Made by a program: the position numbers and the translations under genes
The notes under the pieces: generated by a model
Database searches by the model: none
What the model saw: the letters and a program-made list of their open reading frames with translations, nothing else
What the model was told of the DNA's origin: nothing
NCBI RefSeq assembly: GCF_023101665.1
Contig: NZ_CP082163.1
Coordinates: 124,001 to 188,000 of the forward strand
DNA from: Bradyrhizobium sp. 195
GTDB lineage: Bacteria; Pseudomonadota; Alphaproteobacteria; Rhizobiales; Xanthobacteraceae
Length of the DNA: 64,000 nucleotides
Direction of reading: 5' to 3'
Shown: positions 25,859-34,385 of the stretch, piece by piece
How the letters are laid out: the number at the start of each line of letters is the position of its first letter
Numbering within the stretch: position 1 is the first letter of the stretch

Positions 25859-26056
25859 ATGCAGCGTCGCCGTGTGAAGCAAACCTTGTCCCTTGAAGAG
25901 CGCCTTTCTGAAGAAGCAAAGCGCTTACGAGAGAAGGCGAGATCTCTTCCACCTGGCGCCGACCGTGAAGCCCTTCTACGCAAGGCCCGCCAAGCCGACA
26001 CGGGCTCGCACCTGAGCGAATGGCTGCAATCTCCCGGTCTCAGGCCACCGGAATAG
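25859..26056 (+). CDS. Small charged helical protein, stress-regulated
   Basis: The 65-residue product (MQRRRVKQTLSLEERLSEEA, then a run of charged helix, then DTGSHLSEWLQSPGLRPP) belongs to a small protein type very frequent in Bradyrhizobium, typically annotated as hypothetical. A GGGAGG sequence precedes the ATG at 25859. It is directly downstream of an exact EcfG promoter, so it should be induced in the general stress response. The molecular role is unknown. Confidence 0.8.
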   Translation: MQRRRVKQTLSLEERLSEEAKRLREKARSLPPGADREALLRKARQADTGSHLSEWLQSPGLRPPE

Positions 26057-26160
26057 GAACATTGTCAATCCCAAGCTATTGGCATGTACCACCGACACAG
26101 CAACCACAGGCGTCGATGGCTGAGAGATCCTTGCGCTCCCGCCTCAACTGGAGCGCAGCC

Positions 26161-26406
26161 ATGTCCCTGTATTTTTTCGATATGCTTAGTACTGACGGAC
26201 TGGCGCCGGACGAAGAAGGACTGGAACTCTCAACCATGGACGACGTCCAAAATGAGGCGGCATATGCGCTCGCTGACATGCTGAGAGATGACGTGCGAGC
26301 GACCATGGGCAATCCAACCGCTCGTGAACTGATGATCGTCGTTCGCGATGGCAGCGGCCCCGTGTTGCAAGCGAGGTATTCTTTTGAGGTTATGCGATTA
26401 CAGTAA
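26161..26406 (+). CDS. DUF6894 family protein
   Basis: The 81-residue product begins MSLYFFDMLSTDGLAPDEEG, a good DUF6894 start, followed by a helix (DVQNEAAYALADMLRDDVRA) and a terminal beta hairpin (ELMIVVRDGSGPVLQARYSF). It lies 104 bases after the EcfG-linked small protein and probably shares its transcript. A terminator hairpin follows the stop. Unlike three of the other DUF6894 genes here, it has no Crp/Fnr neighbour. Confidence 0.78.
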   Translation: MSLYFFDMLSTDGLAPDEEGLELSTMDDVQNEAAYALADMLRDDVRATMGNPTARELMIVVRDGSGPVLQARYSFEVMRLQ

Positions 26407-26430
26407 GGCCGCCCCAGGTGGCGGCCTCTT
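26407..26430 (+). terminator. Rho-independent terminator-like hairpin
   Basis: A perfect 7-bp stem (GGCCGCC / GGCGGCC) with a 6-base loop begins directly after the DUF6894 stop codon and is followed by TCTT. Confidence 0.65.
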
Positions 26431-26628
26431 GCGTGGCCTGCCCATCTCCGCTACTGCGCCCATCGCCGACTATTGCGCTGCCGCACGGAGTCGGTCGCTA
26501 TAGTGGCAAAGCAGACATTGCTTTAGTCGCATCACGCCGCCGGTTTATGATGGGGTGGACGCCCCGCCGACGGCATCGATGTGCCAAAGTGGAGATGTTG
26601 AGCACCACTTAAGGGAGGCGTCCGTCCG

Positions 26629-27411
26629 CTACGACTTCGCCGTGCCGGGCTCTGCCATCTTGCGATGCTGCTTGGCCAGCACCTCGTTGGGCGTGACGTT
26701 CGCGATCGTGGTCTGGAGCTTGTTCTTCATGCCGGTGACCACGTCGGACTCCCCGCTCATCATGGCACTGAACCCGGCCTTCGCGACATCACGCGCGTCG
26801 TCCTTTTTCTCGGTGCCGACCTTGGTGTCCATCATGTCGGCGCGGCGGAAGAATTCGGTTTCGGTCGCTCCCGGCATCAGACAGGTGACGGTGACGCCGC
26901 TGTCTCGAAGCTCCTCGCGCAGCGCGAAAGAGAACGAATCCAGGAAGGCCTTGCTGGCGTTGTAGACCGCCTGGAAACTGCCCGGCGTGAAGCCGGCGAT
27001 CGATCCCGTGATCAAGATACGTCCGGAATTGCGCCGGAGCATTTCGTTGCCGACCCGGTGGATCAGATAGAGCGTTCCCGTGATATTGGTGTCCACCACA
27101 CGCCTGATGCGCTGGAAATCCTGGTCGAGGAAGGCCTTGCCGAGACCCACGCCGGCATTCGCCAGCAGCGCGTCGATCGGCCGGCTTCCGGCCGCTGCGC
27201 ACAACTTGTCCACCCCCTCTGTGGTCGCCAGATCCGCCTGCACCGCCTGGACACTGCCGCCGAGGCGGCGGAGCTCCGCCGCGGCGCTTTCAATAGCAAC
27301 CTCGTCGGCGGCGATGACGAGATCGAAGCCGGCTTCAGCGGCACATTTCGCAAGTTCCAGACCTATGCCGGTAGATGCTCCCGTGACCAGGGCGAGTTGC
27401 TTGTCTCGCAT
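26629..27411 (-). CDS. Short-chain dehydrogenase/reductase
   Basis: The 260-residue classical SDR has the NAD(P)-binding TGASTGIG at residues 10-17, an NAG motif (LLANAGVGLG), a catalytic serine in ILITGSIAGF and the YNASK catalytic pair. Acidic residues at the end of the second strand (VIAADEV) do not clearly tell NAD from NADP. The substrate is unknown. It is divergent from the alcohol dehydrogenase at 27574 across 162 bases, an arrangement that suggests shared regulation. A relaxed GGAAC-N15-CGATTG element (27442-27467) points toward this gene. A longer frame reading back through the antisense of the alcohol dehydrogenase is an artefact. Confidence 0.9.
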   Translation of the reverse strand: MRDKQLALVTGASTGIGLELAKCAAEAGFDLVIAADEVAIESAAAELRRLGGSVQAVQADLATTEGVDKLCAAAGSRPIDALLANAGVGLGKAFLDQDFQRIRRVVDTNITGTLYLIHRVGNEMLRRNSGRILITGSIAGFTPGSFQAVYNASKAFLDSFSFALREELRDSGVTVTCLMPGATETEFFRRADMMDTKVGTEKKDDARDVAKAGFSAMMSGESDVVTGMKNKLQTTIANVTPNEVLAKQHRKMAEPGTAKS

Positions 27412-27441
27412 GACGCTATCCTCGATTGGCTTGATCACGTC

Positions 27442-27467
27442 CAATCGCGCGCCCACGCCGTCGTTCC
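27442..27467 (-). promoter_or_regulatory. Relaxed GGAAC-type promoter before the SDR gene
   Basis: On the minus strand GGAAC, 15 bases, CGATTG, 31 bases upstream of the SDR start. The format is identical to elements at 4862, 23363 and 36465, and fits the relaxed GGAAC-N18-TT form. Confidence 0.4.
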
Positions 27468-27573
27468 TATTCCTGCGCACATCCGCTGCGATGCGGCGAT
27501 TTTGCGGACCACGATAGCAACCATCGTTCTTCGTTCGACTTAGATGCCTCGTAACCGACCTCGGAGGACTGAG

Positions 27574-28749
27574 ATGAAGGCGCTGGTTTGGCACGGCAAG
27601 GAGGACATACGGTGCGACACGGTCACCGACCCTGAGATCCAGGACCCCCGTGACGCCATCATCAAGGTCACGAGCTGCGCCATCTGCGGCTCCGACCTCC
27701 ACCTCTTTCACAATTTCATCCCGGGGATGCTGCCGGGCGACATCATGGGCCACGAGACCATGGGCGAGGTCGTCGAGGTCGGTTCCGGTGTCGACGGCAA
27801 GATCAAGAAGGGCGACCGCGTCGTCGTGCCCTTCACCATCATTTGCGGCAAATGCGAGCAGTGCAAGCGCGGCAATTTCTCCGTCTGCGAAACCACCAAC
27901 CGGAAGCGTCACCTCGCCGACAAGGTGTTCGGACACACGACGGCCGGCCTGTTCGGCTACACGCATCTGACCGGCGGTTATCCCGGCGGACAGGCCGAGT
28001 ATCTGCGCGTGCCCTATGCCGACGCCACCCACATCAAGGTTCCAGCCGGCATCCCCGACGAGCAATTGCTGTTTCTCAGCGACATCTTCCCGACCGGCTG
28101 GCAGGCCGCCGTGCAATGCGACATCGAGCCGACCGACAGGGTCGCGATCTGGGGTTGCGGCCCGGTCGGGCAGATGGCGATCCGGAGCGCCATCCTGCTT
28201 GGCGCCAACCAGGTGATCGCGATCGACTGCCTGCCCGAGCGCCTCAGCATGGCGGAAGCCGGCGGGGCCACCACAATCAACTTCGAAACCGAAAGCGTGG
28301 TCGAGCGGCTCAACGAGCTGACCGACGGCAAGGGTCCGGAAAAATGCATCGATTGCGCCGGCATGGAGGCGCATGTGATGGCCTCGCAGCCGGATACGCT
28401 GCTCGATCGTGCCAAGCAGATGGTGATGCTCGAGAACGACCGCCCTCACGTTCTCCGCGAGATGATCTATGTCTGCCGTCCCGGCGGCATCATCTCGGTG
28501 GCCGGTGTCTACAGCGGCCTCTCCGACATGCTCCCGATGGGCGCGTTCATGAACAAGGGCCTGACGATGCGAACCGGTCAGACCCACGTCAATCGCTGGA
28601 CCGATGATCTGCTCCGCCGCATCGAGCAGGGCGAGATCGATCCGTCGTTCGTCATCACCCATACCGTGCCGCTGGAGCAGGGACCGGAGATGTACCAGGT
28701 GTTCCGCGACAAGCGGGACTCCTGCATCAAGGTCGTGCTGAAACCCTGA
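27574..28749 (+). CDS. Zinc-dependent alcohol dehydrogenase (formaldehyde/threonine dehydrogenase-like)
   Basis: The 391-residue MDR-family enzyme has the catalytic zinc site starting at ICGSDLH and [14 protein letters not shown], four structural-zinc cysteines in [15 protein letters not shown], and a Rossmann fold with [19 protein letters not shown]. The substrate is probably an alcohol or a glutathione-independent aldehyde; motifs do not decide. The start follows CGGAGGACTGAG, an excellent ribosome-binding site. A truncated near-copy lies at 1-676. The next gene begins 14 bases downstream, so they form an operon, likely continuing into the GH13 gene. Confidence 0.92.
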   Translation: MKALVWHGKEDIRCDTVTDPEIQDPRDAIIKVTSCAICGSDLHLFHNFIPGMLPGDIMGHETMGEVVEVGSGVDGKIKKGDRVVVPFTIICGKCEQCKRGNFSVCETTNRKRHLADKVFGHTTAGLFGYTHLTGGYPGGQAEYLRVPYADATHIKVPAGIPDEQLLFLSDIFPTGWQAAVQCDIEPTDRVAIWGCGPVGQMAIRSAILLGANQVIAIDCLPERLSMAEAGGATTINFETESVVERLNELTDGKGPEKCIDCAGMEAHVMASQPDTLLDRAKQMVMLENDRPHVLREMIYVCRPGGIISVAGVYSGLSDMLPMGAFMNKGLTMRTGQTHVNRWTDDLLRRIEQGEIDPSFVITHTVPLEQGPEMYQVFRDKRDSCIKVVLKP

Positions 28750-28763
28750 AGGAGGTGTCAGAC

Positions 28764-29318
28764 ATGTTTCATTTTTCCAACATCGTGCGCACCAAGAGCG
28801 ACCCGAAAATCATTGAGGGCGGACCGAGCCTGAAGCGACCGGCAGATCAACTCGCGCGCGCGCTCGGCTGGTTCAGCATCGGGCTTGGCGTCGTCGAATT
28901 GCTGGCGCCGCGTCGCGTCACCGAAACCTTGGGCATGGAAGGCAACGAGACCATGGTCAGGGCGTTCGGCCTCAGGGAGATCATGGCTGGAATCATGTCG
29001 CTGTCGGTGGACAAGAACGCGGGCCTTTGGGCCCGTGTCGGCGGAGATGGCCTGGATGCCGCAGCGCTGCTGTCCGGCTTGACAGCAGACAATCCCAAGA
29101 AGGGCAATATCGCGCTCGCGCTTATGATGGTCGGCGGCATTGCCATGCTCGACTATCGCGCCGCCCAGGATACCAAACCCCGCCGGCCGGCCCGCGACGC
29201 GAGGCGAAAACTTTTTCCGAACCGCAGCGGCTATCCCAAGGGACTTGAAGGCGCGCGAGGAGCCGCAAGACAAATCGCGGCCAATGCAGCGAAATCGCCT
29301 TCGCTAAATCCGACCTGA
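28764..29318 (+). CDS. Membrane-associated protein of the cyclase/dehydrase-associated type
   Basis: The 184-residue product has an amphipathic to hydrophobic core (LGWFSIGLGVVELLAPRRVT, then LREIMAGIMSLS, then NIALALMMVGGIAMLDY), seen in stress-operon proteins often labelled cyclase/dehydrase because relatives are fused to an SRPBCC domain. That domain is absent here. The tail is basic. AAGGAGG at 28749-28755 places the start at the ATG at 28764; the GTG at 28755 lies within the Shine-Dalgarno sequence and is unlikely. It lies between the dehydrogenase and the GH13 gene. Confidence 0.7.
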   Translation: MFHFSNIVRTKSDPKIIEGGPSLKRPADQLARALGWFSIGLGVVELLAPRRVTETLGMEGNETMVRAFGLREIMAGIMSLSVDKNAGLWARVGGDGLDAAALLSGLTADNPKKGNIALALMMVGGIAMLDYRAAQDTKPRRPARDARRKLFPNRSGYPKGLEGARGAARQIAANAAKSPSLNPT

Positions 29319-29322
29319 ACGC

Positions 29323-30951
29323 ATGAGGCACATCCAAGTCAAACAAGGCGAAACCGCCGAAGCTACCGCGGATAGGCCGTGGTGGCACTCCGCGACAATC
29401 TACGAGATCGCGCTGATCTCATTTCAGGATTCCAACGGAGACGGCAAAGGCGATCTGGCAGGCCTGCTGTCGCGCATCGACTATCTGACGTGGCTCGGCG
29501 TCGACGCGGTGTGGCTGACGCCGATCTACCGAAGTCCATTCCGGGATCTCGGCTACGACATCTCGGATTATTGCTCCATCGATCCCGCCTTCGGCACGCT
29601 CGATGATTTCGACCTCCTTGTTGGTCGATTGCACGACGCCGGAATTCGACTCATTCTCGACCTCGTCCCCAACCACACCGCGAACGACCATGCCTGGTTC
29701 GTTGAAAGCCGCAGCTCTCGCGACAACGCGAAGGCAGATTGGTACGTCTGGGCCGATCCGGCCGAGAATGGTGGACCGCCCAACAATTGGCTGAGCCGCT
29801 TTGGCGGCAGCGCATGGGAATGGTGCGAGACGCGGGGTCAATACTACTATCATTCCTTTCTCGTCGAGCAGCCCGACCTGAACTGGCGCAACCCGCAGGT
29901 CCGTGCTGCGATCGCCGATGTCATGCGCTTCTGGCTCGACCGGGGCGTCGATGGCTTTCGCGTCGATGCAAGCGCGGTCCTGATCAAGGACGAACTCTTG
30001 CGCGACAATCCACCGAATCCGGACGCGGGGGGCAAGCCGCCGCCGCAGCGCCTGACGCCAGTGTTCACCGACGACCGTCCGGAGACGATGCAGTGCATCG
30101 AGGACATCAGGAACGTGATCGACGAATATCCGGGACGGCTGTTGTGCGGCGAAGTGCAAGGCAAGACCGACCGCATCGGCCATTTCTACGGCAACCACCG
30201 GCCGCGTCTGCACTTGCCGTTGAACTTCGCGCTGCTCGATTCGCCGTGGAATGCTCTGTCGCTGCAGGCGGCGATCGATGCCTATCTCAATGCCCTGCCC
30301 TCGCAAGCCTGGCCCGTATGGGTGATCGGCGGGCATGACAAGCAGAGGATCGCGAGCAGAATCGGCGAGGCGCAGATGCGCATCCTGGCGATGCTGCTGA
30401 TGTCCCTGCGAGGAACGCCTTTCTTCTACATGGGCGACGAGATCGGCAGGGAGCGCGTCTCCATTCCCCCCGATCGTATCCGCGACCCCTTCGAGAAGCT
30501 GGTACCGGGCTATGGACTTTGCCGCGATCCGGAGCGCGCACCGATGCGTTGGGATGATAGCCCGAATGGCGGCTTCACCGACGGACGCCCATGGCTGCCG
30601 CTAGGTCCGAGCGACTCCAGGAATGTCGCCGGAGAGCAACGAGACGACCACTCGATCCTTGCCTTGTTTCGAAAGCTGATCGCGCTACGGCGGGAGCAGC
30701 CGTGCCTGCGCGAAGGCGAGCAGCAGCCGCTGCGTTCGCAGAATGACGTCTTTGCCTTCAAACGCGTGTGGAACGGAGACGAGATATTGGTCCTGCTCAA
30801 CATCTGCGCCGAACCTCGGAAATGGCACGGGCAGGGTCGCGGCCGGCTGCTGATGTCCACGCACCTGGATCGCCAGCCCCAGCCGCTGCCGGACGGCTCC
30901 GTCCTCCTTCGCGGTGATGAAGGCGTGATGATCGCCGTTGCGCGCCCGTAA
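29323..30951 (+). CDS. GH13 alpha-glucosidase-like enzyme
   Basis: This 542-residue GH13 enzyme resembles oligo-1,6-glucosidase/alpha-glucosidase. Its beginning is WWHSATIYEIALISFQDSNG followed by GDLAGLLSRIDYLTWLGVDA. The catalytic triad is intact: Asp215 (GFRVDASAV), Glu277 (LLCGEVQGKT) and Asp339 (IGGHDKQRIAS). It starts 4 bases after the previous stop and is therefore cotranscribed with the alcohol dehydrogenase operon. It is not closely related to the TreS-like GH13 enzyme at 16215, so the window holds two distinct alpha-glucan enzymes. The substrate is not determined. Confidence 0.9.
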   Translation: MRHIQVKQGETAEATADRPWWHSATIYEIALISFQDSNGDGKGDLAGLLSRIDYLTWLGVDAVWLTPIYRSPFRDLGYDISDYCSIDPAFGTLDDFDLLVGRLHDAGIRLILDLVPNHTANDHAWFVESRSSRDNAKADWYVWADPAENGGPPNNWLSRFGGSAWEWCETRGQYYYHSFLVEQPDLNWRNPQVRAAIADVMRFWLDRGVDGFRVDASAVLIKDELLRDNPPNPDAGGKPPPQRLTPVFTDDRPETMQCIEDIRNVIDEYPGRLLCGEVQGKTDRIGHFYGNHRPRLHLPLNFALLDSPWNALSLQAAIDAYLNALPSQAWPVWVIGGHDKQRIASRIGEAQMRILAMLLMSLRGTPFFYMGDEIGRERVSIPPDRIRDPFEKLVPGYGLCRDPERAPMRWDDSPNGGFTDGRPWLPLGPSDSRNVAGEQRDDHSILALFRKLIALRREQPCLREGEQQPLRSQNDVFAFKRVWNGDEILVLLNICAEPRKWHGQGRGRLLMSTHLDRQPQPLPDGSVLLRGDEGVMIAVARP

Positions 30952-31100
30952 GGGGCGCAGGAACCATCGGCCGTCCCATGAGTCTCACCAGAACCTTCGG
31001 CGTCCCCCCTGCTGCCGGAGGTCAACCGGAAGAAACCGCGACCCCGGCCCTTGCCCCCGTCCAGCGCCGGGGTCAGCGGCGCGAACTTCTGAGGTTGACG

Positions 31101-31274
31101 ATGAGCAAGATGAAGGGCCTGACGCAGCGGATCTCGGGTAAGGCGAAGCAGGCGGTCGGCGAAATCGTCGGAGATCAGGACCTGCACGAGCAAGGTAAGG
31201 TCGAGGCGGACCGCGGCCGTGACCATCCCGAGATACCGGGCCAGCCCCATCCGCCGAAGGAGCCCAAGCATTGA
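31101..31274 (+). CDS. CsbD family stress protein
   Basis: The 57-residue product (MSKMKGLTQRISGKAKQAVG, then EIVGDQDLHEQGKVEADRGR) is a CsbD-like protein. CsbD proteins are small, abundant, highly charged proteins made under general stress control in many bacteria; their mechanism is not known. GAGG precedes the ATG. Its stop lies 1 base before the GTG start of the next gene, so the two are coupled. Confidence 0.85.
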   Translation: MSKMKGLTQRISGKAKQAVGEIVGDQDLHEQGKVEADRGRDHPEIPGQPHPPKEPKH

Positions 31275-31275
31275 C

Positions 31276-32442
31276 GTGAACGCCGTGACAGCTCGCGGCC
31301 CGTCCGCACGGCAAGTCGATACGAGTGCAACGCCCGGCGAACCGTCGCACAGGTGCCGGCGGTGGCTTTCGGCCGCCGCGCTCGGTCTGATCAGCAGTAC
31401 CTTCTCCACCGTCGTAAGCCAGCTCTTTGCCGCGCGGATCGGCCGGGACGCGGCTGTCGACTGGATGACCGTCGCGGCGATTCCCGCCCGCGACTGGGCG
31501 CTTAGCGCGGAGCCATCATGGAGCGCGATCCTCACCGGCATCGCATTTCATCAATGGGCCGATTTTTCCTGGGCGCTGGTCTTCTTTGGCGTGCTCGGCC
31601 GATGGACCGCCGACTTACGGCCGCTGACGATCCTGGCCCTCGCGCTACCCTGGGCCGTCTTCTCCTCGGCGATGGAATGGTTCGTGCTGGTGCCGCTGCT
31701 TCCATTCTGGCAACCGCTGTTCACGCTGCAGCAACCATATTGGATCGGCCTGCTCGTCCATGGCTCGTCTGCCATCATGTACCCGCTGTTTGCACGGCTG
31801 CGGTGGAACGGGGACCACGCTCCGGCGCAAGACCTGCGCTTTACCGACGGCTGGATCACCGGCGGAGTGATGACAATCGTCGTGCTCGGGACGGTCGCAT
31901 TGTTCGGCGGTCTCGGCTACGAGCTACCCTGGGTCGGCCGCGCCAAGGATGCTGACCAGACCTATATCCGCCATATGAGTGCACACCACGCTCAGGGCAT
32001 CGAGCTGGCACAGATCGCCGCCGAGCGAGCGCAGGATCCGCATCTGCGGAAGCTTGCGATGCTGATGATCGCGAGTCAGGCCGGCGAGAACCGGATCTTC
32101 GAGAACTGGTGGCTGAGCTGGTTCGACACCCAGATGCCGGACTGCAGCAAGGAGGAACGTACGGCCATGCCCGGGTTTCTGACCGAAGCCGAGATGCGGC
32201 AGATCAAATCCGCGCCGGTCGAGTTCGATCCGGTCTTCGTGGAATTGATGAGCAAGCATCACAGGGGGGCGGTGAAGATGGCCGATCAGATGTGGCATAG
32301 CCGCGGCGACCCCCGTCTGCGCGTCATGGCTCATGCCATTCGTCACGAGCAGCAGGGCGAGATTGCGCTGATGCATCGTGTGCGCGGCACGGAAGCGGTC
32401 GCCACGGCCTTCCGCAACATGCTGGCAGACAACGTCAATTGA
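31276..32442 (+). CDS. DUF305 protein with a multi-span membrane N-terminus
   Basis: The product has about 388 residues. Residues 28-230 contain about five hydrophobic spans (for example IAFHQWADFSWALVFFGVLG, and MTIVVLGTVALFGGLGY). Residues 240-388 are a ferritin-like DUF305 domain with two His-rich motifs, YIRHMSAHHAQGIELAQIAA and VELMSKHHRGAVKMADQ. DUF305 proteins often accompany copper genes and are usually exported. The GTG at 31276 is preferred because it follows the CsbD stop directly; the in-frame ATG at 31219 lies inside csbD. The membrane domain fused ahead of DUF305 is less common than a simple signal peptide. Confidence 0.82.
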   Translation: MNAVTARGPSARQVDTSATPGEPSHRCRRWLSAAALGLISSTFSTVVSQLFAARIGRDAAVDWMTVAAIPARDWALSAEPSWSAILTGIAFHQWADFSWALVFFGVLGRWTADLRPLTILALALPWAVFSSAMEWFVLVPLLPFWQPLFTLQQPYWIGLLVHGSSAIMYPLFARLRWNGDHAPAQDLRFTDGWITGGVMTIVVLGTVALFGGLGYELPWVGRAKDADQTYIRHMSAHHAQGIELAQIAAERAQDPHLRKLAMLMIASQAGENRIFENWWLSWFDTQMPDCSKEERTAMPGFLTEAEMRQIKSAPVEFDPVFVELMSKHHRGAVKMADQMWHSRGDPRLRVMAHAIRHEQQGEIALMHRVRGTEAVATAFRNMLADNVN

Positions 32443-32528
32443 ACCACCTGTCACCGCGCATAATCCGCCATTCGAGCGCGCGCCGGGGTTACGTCCACTG
32501 AAGCAAATCTCTCACAGTCTGAGGCCCA

Positions 32529-32553
32529 GGAACCTTCGTTCTGAGATGGCGTT
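32529..32553 (+). promoter_or_regulatory. EcfG (general stress) promoter before a Crp/Fnr gene
   Basis: GGAAC at 32529-32533, 16 bases, CGTT at 32550-32553: an exact consensus match 19 bases before the ATG of the regulator. Confidence 0.72.
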
Positions 32554-32572
32554 TTCGGAGCGGGAGAGAGAG

Positions 32573-33304
32573 ATGACGAAAACGGAGATGACAGAACCTT
32601 TCTTGAAGCGGTTGAGGATCAACACCGAGATCGACGAGGAGGATGAGCGCGCGATCAACAGTCTCCCGATAGCCACCAAGCGGATGGCCAATGGTGAGCT
32701 CATCGCCTCCGTCGGTGATCGCCCTACCGCCTGCTGTCTGGTGATCGATGGATTTATTCTGCGGTCGAAGATTGTCGGCACGGGGCAGCGCCAAGTGCTG
32801 GCATTTCACCAGCCGGGTGACGTTCCCGATCTGCAGAGTTTGTTTCTGCACATCATGGATCACGACCTCACCGCTCTCGGCCATTGCGTGCTGGGTTTCA
32901 TTCCCCATGGCGCGCTGCGAGAGCTCATAAAACGTCGGCCCAGCGTTGCCCAGGCCCTTTGGCGCGAAACCCTCACTGACGCCGCGATCTTCCGCGAATG
33001 GATCTGCAATATCGGCCAGCGGGATGCAACAAGCCGGGTGGCGCATCTCGTGCTCGAATTGTATGCGAGGCTGAAGGCGATCGGACGTACTGACGGCCTC
33101 TCCTTCAACTTTCCGGCAACTCAAACGCTGTTCGCCGACGCCGTCGGGACGAGCGTGGTGCATATGAATCGTGTAGTCCAGGAATTGCGCAATCAGCGTC
33201 TTCTGGACTTCGACAGGGGCCGCATTTCCATACTGGACGAAGCCAGACTAAGGAAAACGGCCGACTTCGACGCACTCTACCTTCACCAGGATCCGTCGCT
33301 CTGA
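32573..33304 (+). CDS. Crp/Fnr-family regulator lacking the cAMP-binding signature
   Basis: The 243-residue product pairs a cyclic-nucleotide-like beta-roll (MANGELIASVGDRPTACCLV) with a winged helix (FPATQTLFADAVGTSVVHMN). The cAMP cassette is replaced by PGDVPDLQSLFLH with no RxA, as in the paralogs at 19719 and 42998. The start at 32573 follows a GGGAG box and sits just downstream of an exact EcfG promoter; a longer frame back to 32378 would cross that promoter. It is followed after 3 bases by a DUF6894 gene. It is probably a secondary regulator switched on by general stress. Confidence 0.88.
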   Translation: MTKTEMTEPFLKRLRINTEIDEEDERAINSLPIATKRMANGELIASVGDRPTACCLVIDGFILRSKIVGTGQRQVLAFHQPGDVPDLQSLFLHIMDHDLTALGHCVLGFIPHGALRELIKRRPSVAQALWRETLTDAAIFREWICNIGQRDATSRVAHLVLELYARLKAIGRTDGLSFNFPATQTLFADAVGTSVVHMNRVVQELRNQRLLDFDRGRISILDEARLRKTADFDALYLHQDPSL

Positions 33305-33307
33305 GCC

Positions 33308-33535
33308 ATGCGGTACTATTTCGACATCCAAGATGACTTTCTTGCGGTATCCGACAGCGAGGGAATCGAATATGGCAGCCTCGAAGTCGTGACCAAGGAA
33401 GCGATCATCGCCGCAACCTCGATCGGCAGGGACGTATTTACGTCCAAGGGATCACAGGTAACCTTGACCGTCAGAGACGAACACAGGCCTTTATTCGAAA
33501 TGACCCTCAGGATGACCCGCAAGGAATTGGGCTGA
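33308..33535 (+). CDS. DUF6894 family protein
   Basis: The 75-residue product begins MRYYFDIQDDFLAVSDSEGI, with the expected aromatic start, a helix (VVTKEAIIAATSIGRDVF) and a closing hairpin (VTLTVRDEHRPLFEMTLRM). It starts 4 bases after the Crp/Fnr gene, so both are read from the EcfG promoter at 32529. The direct coupling is the strongest evidence here that DUF6894 proteins work with these regulators. Confidence 0.75.
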   Translation: MRYYFDIQDDFLAVSDSEGIEYGSLEVVTKEAIIAATSIGRDVFTSKGSQVTLTVRDEHRPLFEMTLRMTRKELG

Positions 33536-33605
33536 CGCTCCTGGTCGGATCATGAATGCGGTAAGAGACCGCCACGCAAGCCGGATCGTTTGCTTGAATT
33601 CGGAC

Positions 33606-33812
33606 CTACGGCTGCGCAGGCTGCTTGGCGCCGGTCGTGACGCTGGGCGCAGAGTTCGGGTTCGACGTGGTCGTCTGGTCGCGGATGTCGCGGCCATTGT
33701 AAAAGACGATCGCCGCAACGACGGCAATTGTGAAAATTGCACCGATCGCCCAAGCCGTCGGGCTGGTGCGGCGCAACCGATCGCTTCTCGTTTCGCCGAT
33801 CTCTGACTTCAT
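33606..33812 (-). CDS. Small single-span membrane protein
   Basis: The 68-residue product has a charged N-terminus, one transmembrane span (AWAIGAIFTIAVVAAIVFY) and a Thr/Ser/Asn-rich tail. Proteins like this are common and uncharacterised in Bradyrhizobium. It is convergent with the preceding DUF6894 gene. Confidence 0.62.
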   Translation of the reverse strand: MKSEIGETRSDRLRRTSPTAWAIGAIFTIAVVAAIVFYNGRDIRDQTTTSNPNSAPSVTTGAKQPAQP

Positions 33813-33908
33813 GTGCGACTTCCCGAGAGTATAGTGCCCGCAAGACTCCCAAGCGGTGCGCGAGAGCGAGACGTCTCTTGTGGACCAATCAGCCGAGCCG
33901 AAAACGCT

Positions 33909-34169
33909 TCAGGCGGACAGTCCCGGTTCGTCGTCCAGCGTCACGCCTCGTTCAAGCATCGCCAACTCGGCGACGGCACGCTTGCCTGCCTCGGTCAGCG
34001 CATCGAGACTCTGCGTATGAGATCTCGCACACTCGACGATCCTCTCGGCCACATACGTTCGCGCACCGTGATGCGCCAACGTCTCGGGCAAGATCCTGCA
34101 AGCGCTCTCCAGCGCCATATCCATGCGGGAGATCGTGCGTTCGCTGAATTGTTCGGTGATCAGCATCAT
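33909..34169 (-). CDS. Small helical protein
   Basis: The product (about 86 residues; MMLITEQFSERTISRMDMAL, then a long helix with VAERIVECARSHTQSLDALT) looks like a small rhizobial protein family frequently annotated as hypothetical, with a conserved MDxALE start and an ERIxxCA segment. GAGAGGA precedes the start. No function is known. Confidence 0.65.
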   Translation of the reverse strand: MMLITEQFSERTISRMDMALESACRILPETLAHHGARTYVAERIVECARSHTQSLDALTEAGKRAVAELAMLERGVTLDDEPGLSA

Positions 34170-34352
34170 GTCCTCTCTGCGCTGGATCATATCACCGGTC
34201 GTGGCCTGTACCGGTCCGCCGGCCGAGCTCCCAATTGGCGCATTCGTGCCGGAGCCTAGAGAAATCGGACGCCTTGCTCATTCACAAAGGTTAACCGCGC
34301 CGCGCCGTCGCCTCGAACAATTCGGGCATCGATGCTCATCGATGTCTCCGCA

Positions 34353-34377
34353 GGAACCTCGCAGCAGCGCCTACGTT
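34353..34377 (+). promoter_or_regulatory. EcfG (general stress) promoter before DUF1003
   Basis: GGAAC at 34353-34357, 16 bases, CGTT at 34374-34377: an exact match. The expected transcription start is only a few bases before the ATG at 34386. Confidence 0.65.
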
Positions 34378-34385
34378 GGCGCCGC

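Noticed and set aside
27412..28662. Minus-strand extension of the SDR frame through the alcohol dehydrogenase
   Set aside because: The extra 417 codons are antisense to a well-defined dehydrogenase; the SDR consensus begins at 27411.
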